Below, one piece after another: positions 25,669 to 34,245 of a DNA stretch of 40,226 bases. The number at the start of each line of letters is the position of its first letter. Within the stretch, counting starts at the first letter, position 1. The stretch is from NCBI GenBank assembly GCA_028710565.1, contig JAQTTV010000029.1:1-40226 (forward strand). Direction: 5' to 3'. The notes under the pieces are model-generated. The model saw only the letters and a program-made list of their open reading frames with translations, did no database searches and was not told the origin of the DNA. Origin of the DNA: Gallionella sp. Its GTDB lineage: Bacteria; Pseudomonadota; Gammaproteobacteria; Burkholderiales; Gallionellaceae. Made by a program: the position numbers and the translations under genes.

Positions 25669-26568
25669 ATGTTAGAAAGACTGCGCAAAATCCAGCTTGC
25701 CACGTCAGGTGTGCAACTGTTGTTGCTATTGGTGGCGGTGCAGCTTGGATCTCGCGTGGGTTGGGTGGTTTGTTTATCCATTATGTCGCTGATTAGTGTG
25801 TTCGCGTGGCAGTCAGCTTTGAGCAAATATCGCGCGATTCAAAATACGCCGACATCCAAAGTGGCTTCTGCGGCGCAAGGTTATGTCGAACTGATGGGGC
25901 GTGGCTATCCCTTCGCGGCGGACGCTCCTGTATTGGGTAGGCTCTCTAAACGTCCTTGTTTGTGGTATCGCTATCGTATCGAGCAAAAAAATCACAAACA
26001 CGAATGGTATACCAGCGAAAGTGGCGAGAGTGATGCCATTTTTGTGCTGCGCGATGACACGGGAGACTGCGCCATTGACCCCGAACATGCCGAAATTGTC
26101 ACCCAAGATTATCAACAATGGACCAATGGCGCACGTCGCTATACCGAATGGCTGTTGCTAAAAGACGACCCACTGTATGTATTGGGCGAGCTGCGCACCC
26201 AAGGCGGCGGTTCATTGACGTTTGATTTACATGCTGAACATAACGCGCTTTTGGCTCAGTGGAAGCAGAATATGCCTGATTTGCTGGCCCGTTTTGATTT
26301 GAATGCGGATGGGCAGCTTGGCGAAGAGGAATGGATGTTGGCGCGCCGTGCCGCAAAGCGTGAGGTAAGCAAAAAAATTGCCGAAGCACAAACCCAAGCC
26401 GACATTCATGTCATCAGACAATCCGCCGATGGCAAACTCTTTGTGATTAGCAATCTTACCCCTGAAAAGTTGTCGCGTCGCTATTTGTATTGGGTCTGGG
26501 GTAATTTGCTGATTTTTTTGTCAGGGCTGGCTGGCATAGGTTGGGTTATGCAAATGCCACGTTTTTAG
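25669..26568 (+). CDS. GIDE-domain membrane protein with EF-hand-like loop
   Basis: 299-residue membrane protein resembling bacterial GIDE-domain proteins, often annotated as E3 ubiquitin ligase-like although no RING is present here. Two helices near the N terminus (about 12-50) and one near the C terminus (YWVWGNLLIFLSGLAGIGW) flank a soluble domain with a GRLSKRPCLWYRYRIE segment and SGESDAIFVLRDDTGDCAI. At D210-E221 the sequence DLNADGQLGEEE fits a canonical 12-residue EF-hand calcium loop, with acidic or polar residues at positions 1, 3, 5, 9-adjacent and 12. It lies six bases after lemA, a partnership seen in other bacteria. No enzymatic function can be claimed. Confidence 0.78.
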   Translation: MLERLRKIQLATSGVQLLLLLVAVQLGSRVGWVVCLSIMSLISVFAWQSALSKYRAIQNTPTSKVASAAQGYVELMGRGYPFAADAPVLGRLSKRPCLWYRYRIEQKNHKHEWYTSESGESDAIFVLRDDTGDCAIDPEHAEIVTQDYQQWTNGARRYTEWLLLKDDPLYVLGELRTQGGGSLTFDLHAEHNALLAQWKQNMPDLLARFDLNADGQLGEEEWMLARRAAKREVSKKIAEAQTQADIHVIRQSADGKLFVISNLTPEKLSRRYLYWVWGNLLIFLSGLAGIGWVMQMPRF

Positions 26569-26994
26569 GATGCAAACGACAGCGTGTCTTGTCCTTGTCG
26601 TTGCGGACTGTTCGTGTATTACGCGCTAATTTTGATTTTTTTGTAAATTCCCCTCGCTTTTATTTTTTCTATCCGTATAATGCGCGCCTTGCCGCACACC
26701 TTGCGGCAGTTTAGTTCATCGTTTCCGACCTACCTCTCGTGCGTATTCAAATCGCACCTGTCTAAAAAGCTCCATTAGATTCCACTAGGGTCTTGGGTTT
26801 TCTGGTTAGCAACGATGTTTTTGCGCCAGTTAATCGTCTGCCTTTACAACGGCTGTTTTACTGCCTGCGCGCCCTGCTGGGGAAATATACAAATCTGTTT
26901 CGTGTCGAATTATTTTGGTACTTTGCGTACTAGGGTATGGTTTTGACGTGATTATGCTTTGTCTTTCTTCGGAATTTAATAGAGAAAAAATAAC
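26569..26994 (+). promoter_or_regulatory. Long untranslated leader and promoter of rhlE
   Basis: 426 bases without a plausible gene. A perfect TATAAT (26676-26681) with a GC-rich discriminator (GCGCGCC) gives a strong promoter candidate; the -35 is poor. Transcription from there would give a leader of about 305 bases. A hairpin TGCCGCA/TGCGGCA (26690-26708, five-base loop) would lie at the very 5' end. Long structured leaders are known for cold-shock genes and for E. coli deaD. No riboswitch class was recognised. Confidence 0.55.
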
Positions 26995-28617
26995 ATGACA
27001 TTTGAAAATTTAAACCTGAACGCTGCCATTCTGAAAGCTATTGCTGAAACTGGCTATACAGAACCAACAGCGATTCAATCGCAAGCGATTCCTGAAATCA
27101 TGGCTGGCCATGATTTGATGGCCTCTTCCCAAACAGGGAGTGGTAAAACCGCTGCGTTTATTCTGCCTGCGTTGAACCGCTTGGCGACACCTTCTGCTGT
27201 GACTAATAGCAAAGGTCCACGCGTATTGGTACTGACACCAACACGTGAATTGGCACAACAAGTGTGTGATGCTGCGACTAAGTACGGCAAAAACATGCGC
27301 TTCAAAATCATCAGCATTTTGGGTGGGATGCCTTACCCAGTGCAAAACCGTATGTTGTCGGGTCAAGTTGACATTCTGGTGGCAACACCAGGTCGTTTGA
27401 TCGACCATCTGGAACGCGGTCGTATCGACTTCTCCCGTTTGGAAATGTTGATCTTGGACGAAGCGGATCGTATGTTGGACATGGGTTTTGTGGATGATGT
27501 AGAACGCATCGCTGCGGCGACACCAGCAACACGTCAAACCTTGTTGTTTTCGGCAACTTTGGACGGCGTGGTTGGCAACTTGGCGACGCGTTTATTGAAA
27601 GAACCAAAACGTATTTCTGTGTCTGCTGCGAAAGCAAAACACGAAAACATCGAACAACGCATGATGTTCGCGGATGACGTGGCGCACAAAAACAAGATGT
27701 TGAATCATCTGTTGACGGATGCTGAATTGAACCAAGCGATTGTATTTACCGCCACTAAACGTGATGCTGATAGCATTGCGGATCAATTGTCTGTGTTGGG
27801 TCACTCGGTTGCTGCATTGCACGGCGACATGAGCCAACGTGAACGTAATCGTACTTTGTTAAACTTGCGTAACGGCACCGTGCGTATTTTGGTGGCAACG
27901 GATGTGGCAGCACGTGGTATTGACGTGCGCGGTGTATCCCACGTGATTAACTTCGACTTGCCTAAGTTCGCAGAAGATTACGTTCATCGTATTGGTCGTA
28001 CGGGTCGCGGTGGTTCATCGGGTATCGCGATTTCCTTCGCTTCTAACCGTGATGCACAATTGTTGAAACGTATCGAACGCTACACAGACCAAAATCTGAA
28101 AATGCACACCATTGAAGGTTTAGAGCCTAAATTCAAGATGCGCACAGGCGGTTCCGAACGTTCTGGTTCTGGCGAACCGCGTCGCAGCAGCGGTGGTGGT
28201 TTCGGCGGTGGCAATCGTGGCGGTAATGGCGGTGGTTTCGGTGGCGGCAATGGCGGTCAAGGCGGCAATCGTGGTTATGGCAACAGCACAGGCTTCGGCG
28301 GCAATCGTTCCAGCGCGTTCACGGGCAATGGCAACAATGGTGGCGCAGGCTTCCATCACAGCGCACCCGATAGCCGTCACAGCCATGTAGGTCGTGACGC
28401 ACATCCAGCAGCGTCAACAGGTTTTGGCGCACCGCGTCAAGAACGTAGCTTTGGTGGTGATCGCAGCTTCGGCGGCAATGCAGGTGGTAATCGCGGCGGC
28501 AATACGGGCGCACCTCGTACAGGCGGCTTCGGTGGTGACCGTGGTGGTAATCGCGGCGGCAACACAGGCGGCAATGGCGGTCAAGGCGGCTTCGGCGGCA
28601 ATCGCGGCAACCGTTAA
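26995..28617 (+). CDS. rhlE: DEAD-box RNA helicase RhlE with Gly/Asn/Arg-rich tail
   Basis: 540-residue ATP-dependent RNA helicase for ribosome assembly and mRNA turnover, especially in the cold. The motifs are in order: Q motif (GYTEPTAIQSQAIP), Walker A (SQTGSGKT, 45-52), PTRELA, DEAD, SAT, and HRIGRTGR near residue 340. From about residue 380 a low-complexity tail rich in Gly, Asn and Arg (GGFGGGNRGG-type units) likely binds RNA and may promote condensates. The DNA of the tail consists of near-repeats that could change length. Codon choice (GGT, CGT, GAA, TTG) looks unlike neighbouring genes and suggests high expression. The start is preceded by AGAG at about nine bases. A strong terminator follows. 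Confidence 0.95.
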   Translation: MTFENLNLNAAILKAIAETGYTEPTAIQSQAIPEIMAGHDLMASSQTGSGKTAAFILPALNRLATPSAVTNSKGPRVLVLTPTRELAQQVCDAATKYGKNMRFKIISILGGMPYPVQNRMLSGQVDILVATPGRLIDHLERGRIDFSRLEMLILDEADRMLDMGFVDDVERIAAATPATRQTLLFSATLDGVVGNLATRLLKEPKRISVSAAKAKHENIEQRMMFADDVAHKNKMLNHLLTDAELNQAIVFTATKRDADSIADQLSVLGHSVAALHGDMSQRERNRTLLNLRNGTVRILVATDVAARGIDVRGVSHVINFDLPKFAEDYVHRIGRTGRGGSSGIAISFASNRDAQLLKRIERYTDQNLKMHTIEGLEPKFKMRTGGSERSGSGEPRRSSGGGFGGGNRGGNGGGFGGGNGGQGGNRGYGNSTGFGGNRSSAFTGNGNNGGAGFHHSAPDSRHSHVGRDAHPAASTGFGAPRQERSFGGDRSFGGNAGGNRGGNTGAPRTGGFGGDRGGNRGGNTGGNGGQGGFGGNRGNR

Positions 28618-28653
28618 TACTCAGCAGCCCGTTTGACGGGCGTTGGGTAAAAC

Positions 28654-28684
28654 AAAAAAGGCACACTTCGGTGTGCCTTTTTTT
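28654..28684. terminator. Bidirectional intrinsic terminator, rhlE / pgi
   Basis: GGCACAC (28660-28666) and GTGTGCC (28671-28677) flank a TTCG loop closed by C-G, an exceptionally stable tetraloop. Seven T follow on the plus strand (28678-28684) and six A precede it (28654-28659), giving a T tract on the minus strand as well. It therefore serves both convergent genes, 40 bases after rhlE and about 100 bases after pgi. Confidence 0.93.
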
Positions 28685-28786
28685 GTGGGTGAATAAGGTA
28701 AAACTATTCGATTTTGCCTCTGTTTCTTCGCCCTTTCGGGCGATGTACAAATGAATTCGTACCCACGGATGCCTTAATGCGGCTGA

Positions 28787-30427
28787 CTATTTATTTTCCA
28801 AATAATGTCGAATCAAGCCACGGGTTGACCCATCATGTTCGCCTGCAATGCCACCTTCGCGCAACTCAGGCAAAATTTTCCCCGCCAATTGTTTGCCCAG
28901 TTCTACGCCCCATTGGTCGAAGGGGTTGATGTGCCAGACCACGCTCTGGGCGAAGACTTTGTGTTCGTACAGGGCGATGAGCATTCCCAGTGTGTGCGGG
29001 TCGAGCTGGTCAAATAAAATCGTGTTGGTAGGTTTGTTGCCTGGGAAGACTTTGTGCGGTAACAGGTTTTCCAACGCGTCGCCGCTTAAGCCTTGGGCAA
29101 GCAATTCGGCACGCGCTTCGTCTATGGTTTTGCCGCGCATTAGGGCTTCGGTTTGGGCGAAGCAGTTGGCAAGCAAAATAGCGTGATGTTCGCCCAGCGG
29201 GTTGTGGCTGCGCAGCGGAGCGAGGAAGTCGGCGGGAATCATGCGCGTGCCTTGGTGGATCAATTGGTAAAACGCGTGTTGCCCATTGGTACCAGGTTCG
29301 CCCCACACCACCATGCCCGTGTCGTAATCCACGGGGTTGCCGTCTCTATCCACGCCTTTGCCGTTGCTTTCCATGTCGAGCTGTTGCAAATAGGCGGCGA
29401 AGCGGTGCAGATACTGGTCGTAAGGCAGCACCGCATTTGATCCCGCGCCAAATAAATTGCCATACCACACGCCCAACATTGCCATGATGACGGGGATATT
29501 TTGCTCCAGAGGCGCGCTGCGGAAGTGTTCGTCCATGGCGTGCGCACCTGCGAGCAGTTCTTCAAACTTGTCCATGCCGACAAATAGGGCGATGGGCAAG
29601 CCGATTGCCGACCATAAGGAATAGCGTCCGCCCACCCAGTCCCAGAATTCAAACACGTTTTCCGACGCGATACCGAATTGCTCGGTGGCGGCGAGGTTGG
29701 TGGACACGGCGGCAAAATGTTTCGCTACATCGACATCATTGCCTAACTGCGCCACCAGCCAAGCGCGGGCGGAACGGGCGTTGGTCAGGGTTTCTTGCGT
29801 GGTGAAAGTTTTGGAGCTGACGATAAACAGCGTGGTTTCCGCGTCGAGTTTTTTCAGCGTTTCGACCAAATGCGTGGCATCCACATTGGACACAAAATGG
29901 GCGCGCAAGTCAGGGCTGGCGTAGGCTTTCAGGGCTTCGCACACCATCAAGGGGCCGAGGTCAGAGCCGCCGATGCCGATATTCACCACGTCTCGAATCG
30001 CCTTGCCTGTATGCCCGCGATGTTCGCCACTGCGCACCGCGTCAGAAAATTGCCGCATCAGTACCAATACACGGCGTACATCGGGCATCACGTCTTTGCC
30101 ATCCACGAATACTGGGCGGTCAGAACGATTGCGCAGCGCGGTATGCAAGGCGGCGCGTTGTTCGGTGACATTGATTTTGTCACCCGCGAACATGCGTTCA
30201 ATCGCGTGTTTTACATGCGCTTGTTCCGCTAACGCGGTAAGCAGCTTCATCGTTTCAGCGGTGATGCGGTTTTTGGAATAGTCGAACAATAAGCGGTCGA
30301 GCTGGATGGAAAATTGCGCAAAACGATCCGCATTAGCGTCAAATAGCTGACGCATGGTCAGGGATTGAACAGTCGAAAAATGCGCATTCAGTGCTTGCCA
30401 AGCGGCAGATTGGGTCAGTTTGGACAT
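28787..30427 (-). CDS. pgi: Glucose-6-phosphate isomerase
   Basis: Interconverts glucose 6-phosphate and fructose 6-phosphate, linking glycolysis and gluconeogenesis to the glycogen genes that follow. The 546-residue product has the usual length of the proteobacterial enzyme. Visible signatures include [49 protein letters not shown], the first family pattern at [16 protein letters not shown] and the second at [13 protein letters not shown]. The N terminus ([17 protein letters not shown]) agrees with the family, although no clear Shine-Dalgarno sequence precedes the ATG. It follows glgB on the same strand after a 209-base gap holding an inverted repeat. Confidence 0.97.
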   Translation of the reverse strand: MSKLTQSAAWQALNAHFSTVQSLTMRQLFDANADRFAQFSIQLDRLLFDYSKNRITAETMKLLTALAEQAHVKHAIERMFAGDKINVTEQRAALHTALRNRSDRPVFVDGKDVMPDVRRVLVLMRQFSDAVRSGEHRGHTGKAIRDVVNIGIGGSDLGPLMVCEALKAYASPDLRAHFVSNVDATHLVETLKKLDAETTLFIVSSKTFTTQETLTNARSARAWLVAQLGNDVDVAKHFAAVSTNLAATEQFGIASENVFEFWDWVGGRYSLWSAIGLPIALFVGMDKFEELLAGAHAMDEHFRSAPLEQNIPVIMAMLGVWYGNLFGAGSNAVLPYDQYLHRFAAYLQQLDMESNGKGVDRDGNPVDYDTGMVVWGEPGTNGQHAFYQLIHQGTRMIPADFLAPLRSHNPLGEHHAILLANCFAQTEALMRGKTIDEARAELLAQGLSGDALENLLPHKVFPGNKPTNTILFDQLDPHTLGMLIALYEHKVFAQSVVWHINPFDQWGVELGKQLAGKILPELREGGIAGEHDGSTRGLIRHYLENK

Positions 30428-30469
30428 GATGGTGTTTGGTTGTAGTCGTTAGTCGCGAGTCTTTAGTTA

Positions 30470-30545
30470 GTAGGGTGGATAAGCAACGCGCATCCACCTG
30501 AATTTAGGGTGAAAAAGGTGGATGCGCTGCGCTTATCCACCCTAC
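30470..30545. repeat. Inverted pair of 29-base GTAGGGTGGAT repeats
   Basis: Two 29-base arms (30470-30498 and 30517-30545) in inverted orientation agree at 26 of 29 positions and enclose 18 bases, so the transcript can form a long hairpin. Each arm starts GTAGGGTGGATAAGC and ends GCATCCACC. A single arm of the same family is at 38267-38295. The repeat lies in the glgB-pgi gap. No T tract follows, so it is a repeat rather than a terminator. Confidence 0.8.
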
Positions 30546-30636
30546 AGCTTGGAAATGGCGAGTAGGGATTTGGGATGAAAAGTGTAAAAGCGCGACGGTT
30601 TGTTTCACCTTTCACGTTTCTCATTTCACCCGTCTC

Positions 30637-32793
30637 CTACACGGGTTGCAAAATCACCCCAGCCAGTGGCGGCAAGGTAATTTCTGCTGAATAGGGTAGT
30701 CCCATCCACGGGATGTCTTCCGTGGTGATACTGCCCGCATTGCCCATATTGCTCCCTGAAAAATACTCGGAGTCGCTGTTCAGGATTTCGCGATATTCTC
30801 CTGCGTTGGGTAAGCCAATGCGGTAATGCTTGTTCGGCACAGGGGTGAGATTAAGTACCACGACCACACTACTGCCATCGCGGGCACGTCGCTGATACGA
30901 CAACACTGAGCGCGCGGCATCCGTGCAGTCTATCCAGCTAAAGCCTTCAGTCTGGAAATCCAAATCATGTAAAGCAGGGATGTCACGATAAAGCACATTC
31001 AAATTGTGGGAGAGATTGTGCATGCCACGGTGCGATTCTTGACCGAGCTGCCACCATTCGAGCTCCCACTTATCTTGCCATTCACGACCTTGAGCGATTT
31101 CATTGCCCATGAAGTTGAGCTTTTTACCAGGCGTGGTCATTTGATAAACCATCAACAGACGCAGGTTGGCAAATTTTTGCCAACTATCGCCAGGCATTTT
31201 GGCCAATAAAGAACCTTTACCGTGTACGACCTCATCGTGTGAGAACGGCAGAATGAAGTTTTCGGTATAGGCGTAGATCTGACCGAAGGTAAGTTGATTG
31301 TGGTGATAGCGACGGTAAATGGGATCTCGTTCAAAATAGCTGAGCGTGTCATTCATCCAGCCCATATTCCATTTCAGTGAGAATCCTAGACCGCCCACGT
31401 AGGTGGGGCGAGATACGCCAGGCCAAGAGGTTGACTCCTCTGCCATGGTTAATGCACCAGGGAAATCCTCGTGCACCATCACGTTCATGGCACGCAAAAA
31501 GTCCACCGCTTCAAGGTTTTCACGACCACCGTATTTGTTAGGTATCCATTGATCGGCTTTGCGCGAGTAGTCCAAATACAACATAGATGCCACGGCATCG
31601 ACACGTAATCCGTCGAAATGGAATTCTGATAGCCAGAAGTGCGCGCTGGACATCAAGAAGCTTTTCACCTCGTTGCGTCCGTAATTGAAAATGTGCGTAC
31701 CCCAATCTTGATGGAAACCCAAGCGAGGGTCTTCGTGTTCATATAAAGCGGTGCCATCAAAGTGTGCTAGAGCAAAACTGTCTTGTGGGAAATGCGCGGG
31801 AACCCAATCCAAAATGACCCCAATATTGGCTTGATGACAGGCATCAATAAAAGCACGCAACTCATCTGGTGAGCCAAAACGACTGGTGGGGGCGAAGTAG
31901 CCCGTGGCTTGATAACCCCATGATTCATCCAGCGGATGTTCGGAAACGGGCAGCAACTCAATATGGGTATAGCCCATGCCTTTTACGTAAGGGATTAAAT
32001 CCTTGGATAATTCTTGATAGCTATAGGGACGACCGTCAGGATGACGTTTCCAAGAGCCTGGATGCACTTCGTAAATATTGATCGCACCGTGCAACCAGTC
32101 CCATTCGCCACGTTGCTTCATCCAAGCCGCATCTTGCCATTGATGGTGATGTGCGGTTGCGGCGAGTGCTGCGGTGTGGGGGCGATGTTCATAACCTTGG
32201 GCGTAAGGGTCGGTTTTGGTGATGATTTGCCCTGTTTCACGATTGCGAATTTCGTAGCGATACAGCGCATGTTGGGCAATGTGGGGTAGGAAAATTTCCC
32301 ACACGCCACTAGAGCCATGTAAACGCATAGGATTTAAACGACCGTCCCACTGGTTAAATTCCCCGACCACGCTGACGCGCTCTGCATTGGGAGCCCACAC
32401 TGCGAAGCGCACACCTTGTACGCCATTAACTTCAACTGCATGAGAACCCAGCATATTATAGCCTTGGCGTAACGTGCCTTCGCTAAATAAATGCAAATCA
32501 AGTTCGGAAAGGTAAGCGGGGAATTGATATGGATCAAAGAGATCATGGCAGATTGATCCTTGATAGATGCGCACTTGGTAAGGGCGGTTGGGGGCGGTGG
32601 TGCCATGCCATTCAAAGATGCCTGCAGCGTGAACGCGCTTAAAGGCCATTATCGTCTCGCCCAACAATTCAATGTGTGTGGCATTAGGTTGATAAATACG
32701 AATAACCCAATCTGTTTCGGTCTGGTGGAGTCCCAAGAAACCAAATGGGTCATGCAAGCGGGCGTGCAACAGCGATTCCATTAAACTATTCAC
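30637..32793 (-). CDS. glgB: 1,4-alpha-glucan branching enzyme GlgB
   Basis: Introduces alpha-1,6 branches in glycogen; GH13 family. I chose the GTG at 32793 (718 residues) because GAGGAG lies five bases upstream; the ATG four codons later is the alternative, and the frame's far upstream ATG at 32847 would run across the promoter of glgC. After an N-terminal carbohydrate-binding region comes the GH13 barrel: VILDWVPAHFP, then DGLRVDAVASMLYLDYSR with nucleophile D399, TMAEESTSWPG with acid/base E452, and LPFSHDEVVHGKGS with the third acid. These lie six residues before the E. coli equivalents (D405, E458). It diverges from glgC across 85 bases. Confidence 0.97.
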   Translation of the reverse strand: MNSLMESLLHARLHDPFGFLGLHQTETDWVIRIYQPNATHIELLGETIMAFKRVHAAGIFEWHGTTAPNRPYQVRIYQGSICHDLFDPYQFPAYLSELDLHLFSEGTLRQGYNMLGSHAVEVNGVQGVRFAVWAPNAERVSVVGEFNQWDGRLNPMRLHGSSGVWEIFLPHIAQHALYRYEIRNRETGQIITKTDPYAQGYEHRPHTAALAATAHHHQWQDAAWMKQRGEWDWLHGAINIYEVHPGSWKRHPDGRPYSYQELSKDLIPYVKGMGYTHIELLPVSEHPLDESWGYQATGYFAPTSRFGSPDELRAFIDACHQANIGVILDWVPAHFPQDSFALAHFDGTALYEHEDPRLGFHQDWGTHIFNYGRNEVKSFLMSSAHFWLSEFHFDGLRVDAVASMLYLDYSRKADQWIPNKYGGRENLEAVDFLRAMNVMVHEDFPGALTMAEESTSWPGVSRPTYVGGLGFSLKWNMGWMNDTLSYFERDPIYRRYHHNQLTFGQIYAYTENFILPFSHDEVVHGKGSLLAKMPGDSWQKFANLRLLMVYQMTTPGKKLNFMGNEIAQGREWQDKWELEWWQLGQESHRGMHNLSHNLNVLYRDIPALHDLDFQTEGFSWIDCTDAARSVLSYQRRARDGSSVVVVLNLTPVPNKHYRIGLPNAGEYREILNSDSEYFSGSNMGNAGSITTEDIPWMGLPYSAEITLPPLAGVILQPV

Positions 32794-32811
32794 CTTATCT
32801 CCTCTTTGTTC

Positions 32812-32841
32812 TTGTCTAATGTGGCGATTGTAAATGATAAT
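32812..32841 (+). promoter_or_regulatory. Candidate glgC promoter in the divergent glgB-glgC gap
   Basis: TTGTCT (32812-32817), an 18-base spacer and GATAAT (32836-32841), 37 bases before the glgC start. On the opposite strand TACAAT (32832-32827) could be the glgB -10, preceded by TTGCCG at 19 bases. The two would overlap, so glgB and glgC expression may be linked. Moderate match only. Confidence 0.4.
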
Positions 32842-32878
32842 GGTCACATCACGGCAAAGTAAAAAAGAGAGGGCAAAA

Positions 32879-34204
32879 ATGAGTACTGAATTAAGTTATT
32901 TACAAAAGAAATATCAGAACGCTTCTGGTGACCCTGCACCGCGTTTTGTCAGTAAAATTACCAAAAATACTTATGCAATGGTTTTGGCGGGCGGACGGGG
33001 TAGCCGCTTGCATCAGATGACTGATTGGCGAGCGAAGCCAGCGGTTCCTTTCGGTGGTAAATTTCGCATCATCGACTTTGTACTTTCAAATTGTGTGAAT
33101 TCTGGTATTCGTCGCATTGGCGTAGCCACGCAATATAAATCGCACAGCCTGATCCAACATATCCAGCGTGGTTGGTCTTTCCTGAACGGTCAGTTCGGTG
33201 AATATCTTGATTTATTGCCTGCACAACAGCGTATCCATGAAGATCAATGGTATCAAGGTACAGCGGATGCGGTGTTTCAAAATCTAGATATTATTCGTCA
33301 GTCAGGAGCCGATTTCGTGTTGATTTTGGCGGGCGATCATGTCTACAAAATGGACTACGGTAAATTGTTGGCATTTCACGTTGATAACAAAGCCGATATG
33401 ACCGTGGCGTGTTTGGAAGTCCCTGTGGCTGATGCAACCGCTTTTGGGGTGATGGCGGTGGATGACAATGCTCGCGTGGTTGAATTCGCGGAAAAGCCCG
33501 CTCAGCCTGCCTCTATTCCAGGTAAGCCTGGCATATCGCTCGCCAGCATGGGGATATACGTGTTTAACGCTAAATTTCTATTTGAGCAACTGATACGCGA
33601 TGCGGATGACAACCGTTCTAGCCATGATTTTGGTAAGGATTTGATCCCGCACATGGTGGAAAAATACCGCGTCTTTGCCCAAAGTTTTGAAGAAAGCTGT
33701 GTGGGCATGAGCGAAGATAATACGCCGTATTGGCGCGATGTTGGGACGATCGATTCGTATTGGGAAGCCAGCATGGAGCTGACTAAGGTCGTTCCTGATT
33801 TGAATATGTACGATCAGGAATGGCCAATCTGGACGCATCAAGAGCAACTCCCTCCAGCCAAATTTGTATTTGATGAGCCAGAACGGCGTGGGGTGGCAGT
33901 GGATTCATTGGTGTCGGGCGGGTGTATCGTGAGTGGTTCGACCGTGCGACATTCTTTGCTTTTTTCCGATGTGAGAGTGAATAGCTATTCTTTAATTGAA
34001 GATTCAGTCTTGTTGCCGAATGTTGATGTAGGGCGGTACGTTACACTGAAGCGTGTCATTGTGGATAAGAACTGTAAGATTCCTGATGGATTGGTTGTCG
34101 GAGTTAATCCTGAAGAAGACCGCAAACGATTCCATGTCAGTGCCAATGGTGTCACCTTGATTACGCCTGAAATGCTGGGGCAAGTTGTTCGTAGTATTCG
34201 TTAA
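32879..34204 (+). CDS. glgC: Glucose-1-phosphate adenylyltransferase GlgC
   Basis: Makes ADP-glucose, the committed step of bacterial glycogen synthesis. The ATG at 32879 is favoured: GAGAGGG lies just upstream and the product starts [17 protein letters not shown], whereas the ATG at 32834 adds 15 unrelated residues. The 441-residue length is normal. Nucleotide binding is seen in [18 protein letters not shown] followed by [18 protein letters not shown]; further motifs are [23 protein letters not shown] and [14 protein letters not shown]. The C-terminal left-handed beta-helix is complete. Family enzymes are controlled allosterically by glycolytic intermediates. It is followed closely by the first GH57 gene. 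Confidence 0.97.
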   Translation: MSTELSYLQKKYQNASGDPAPRFVSKITKNTYAMVLAGGRGSRLHQMTDWRAKPAVPFGGKFRIIDFVLSNCVNSGIRRIGVATQYKSHSLIQHIQRGWSFLNGQFGEYLDLLPAQQRIHEDQWYQGTADAVFQNLDIIRQSGADFVLILAGDHVYKMDYGKLLAFHVDNKADMTVACLEVPVADATAFGVMAVDDNARVVEFAEKPAQPASIPGKPGISLASMGIYVFNAKFLFEQLIRDADDNRSSHDFGKDLIPHMVEKYRVFAQSFEESCVGMSEDNTPYWRDVGTIDSYWEASMELTKVVPDLNMYDQEWPIWTHQEQLPPAKFVFDEPERRGVAVDSLVSGGCIVSGSTVRHSLLFSDVRVNSYSLIEDSVLLPNVDVGRYVTLKRVIVDKNCKIPDGLVVGVNPEEDRKRFHVSANGVTLITPEMLGQVVRSIR

Positions 34205-34218
34205 ATTTCACTCACTCC

Positions 34219-34236
34219 ACCCCGCTTCGGCGGGGT
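34219..34236 (+). other. UUCG-loop hairpin between glgC and GH57 gene
   Basis: ACCCCGC/GCGGGGT with a TTCG loop, 15 bases after the glgC stop and 9 before the next ATG. There is no T tract. The only G-rich stretch that could act as ribosome-binding site for the GH57 gene is in its 3' arm. It is more likely an mRNA-stability or translation-control hairpin inside the operon than a terminator. Confidence 0.55.
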
Positions 34237-34245
34237 CACCTCGTT

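Noticed and set aside
28193..28636. Alternative frames (Ala/Val-rich and Ile/Thr-rich) in the rhlE tail
   Set aside because: They arise from the GGN-repeat DNA read in other frames; no independent start signals.
30470..30545. Short palindromic repeats considered as a CRISPR
   Set aside because: Only two inverted arms with one 18-base interval; no direct repeats with regular spacers and no cas genes.
30629..30645. CCCGT/ACGGG stem at the end of glgB as a terminator
   Set aside because: Only five base pairs, overlaps the stop codon and has no T tract.
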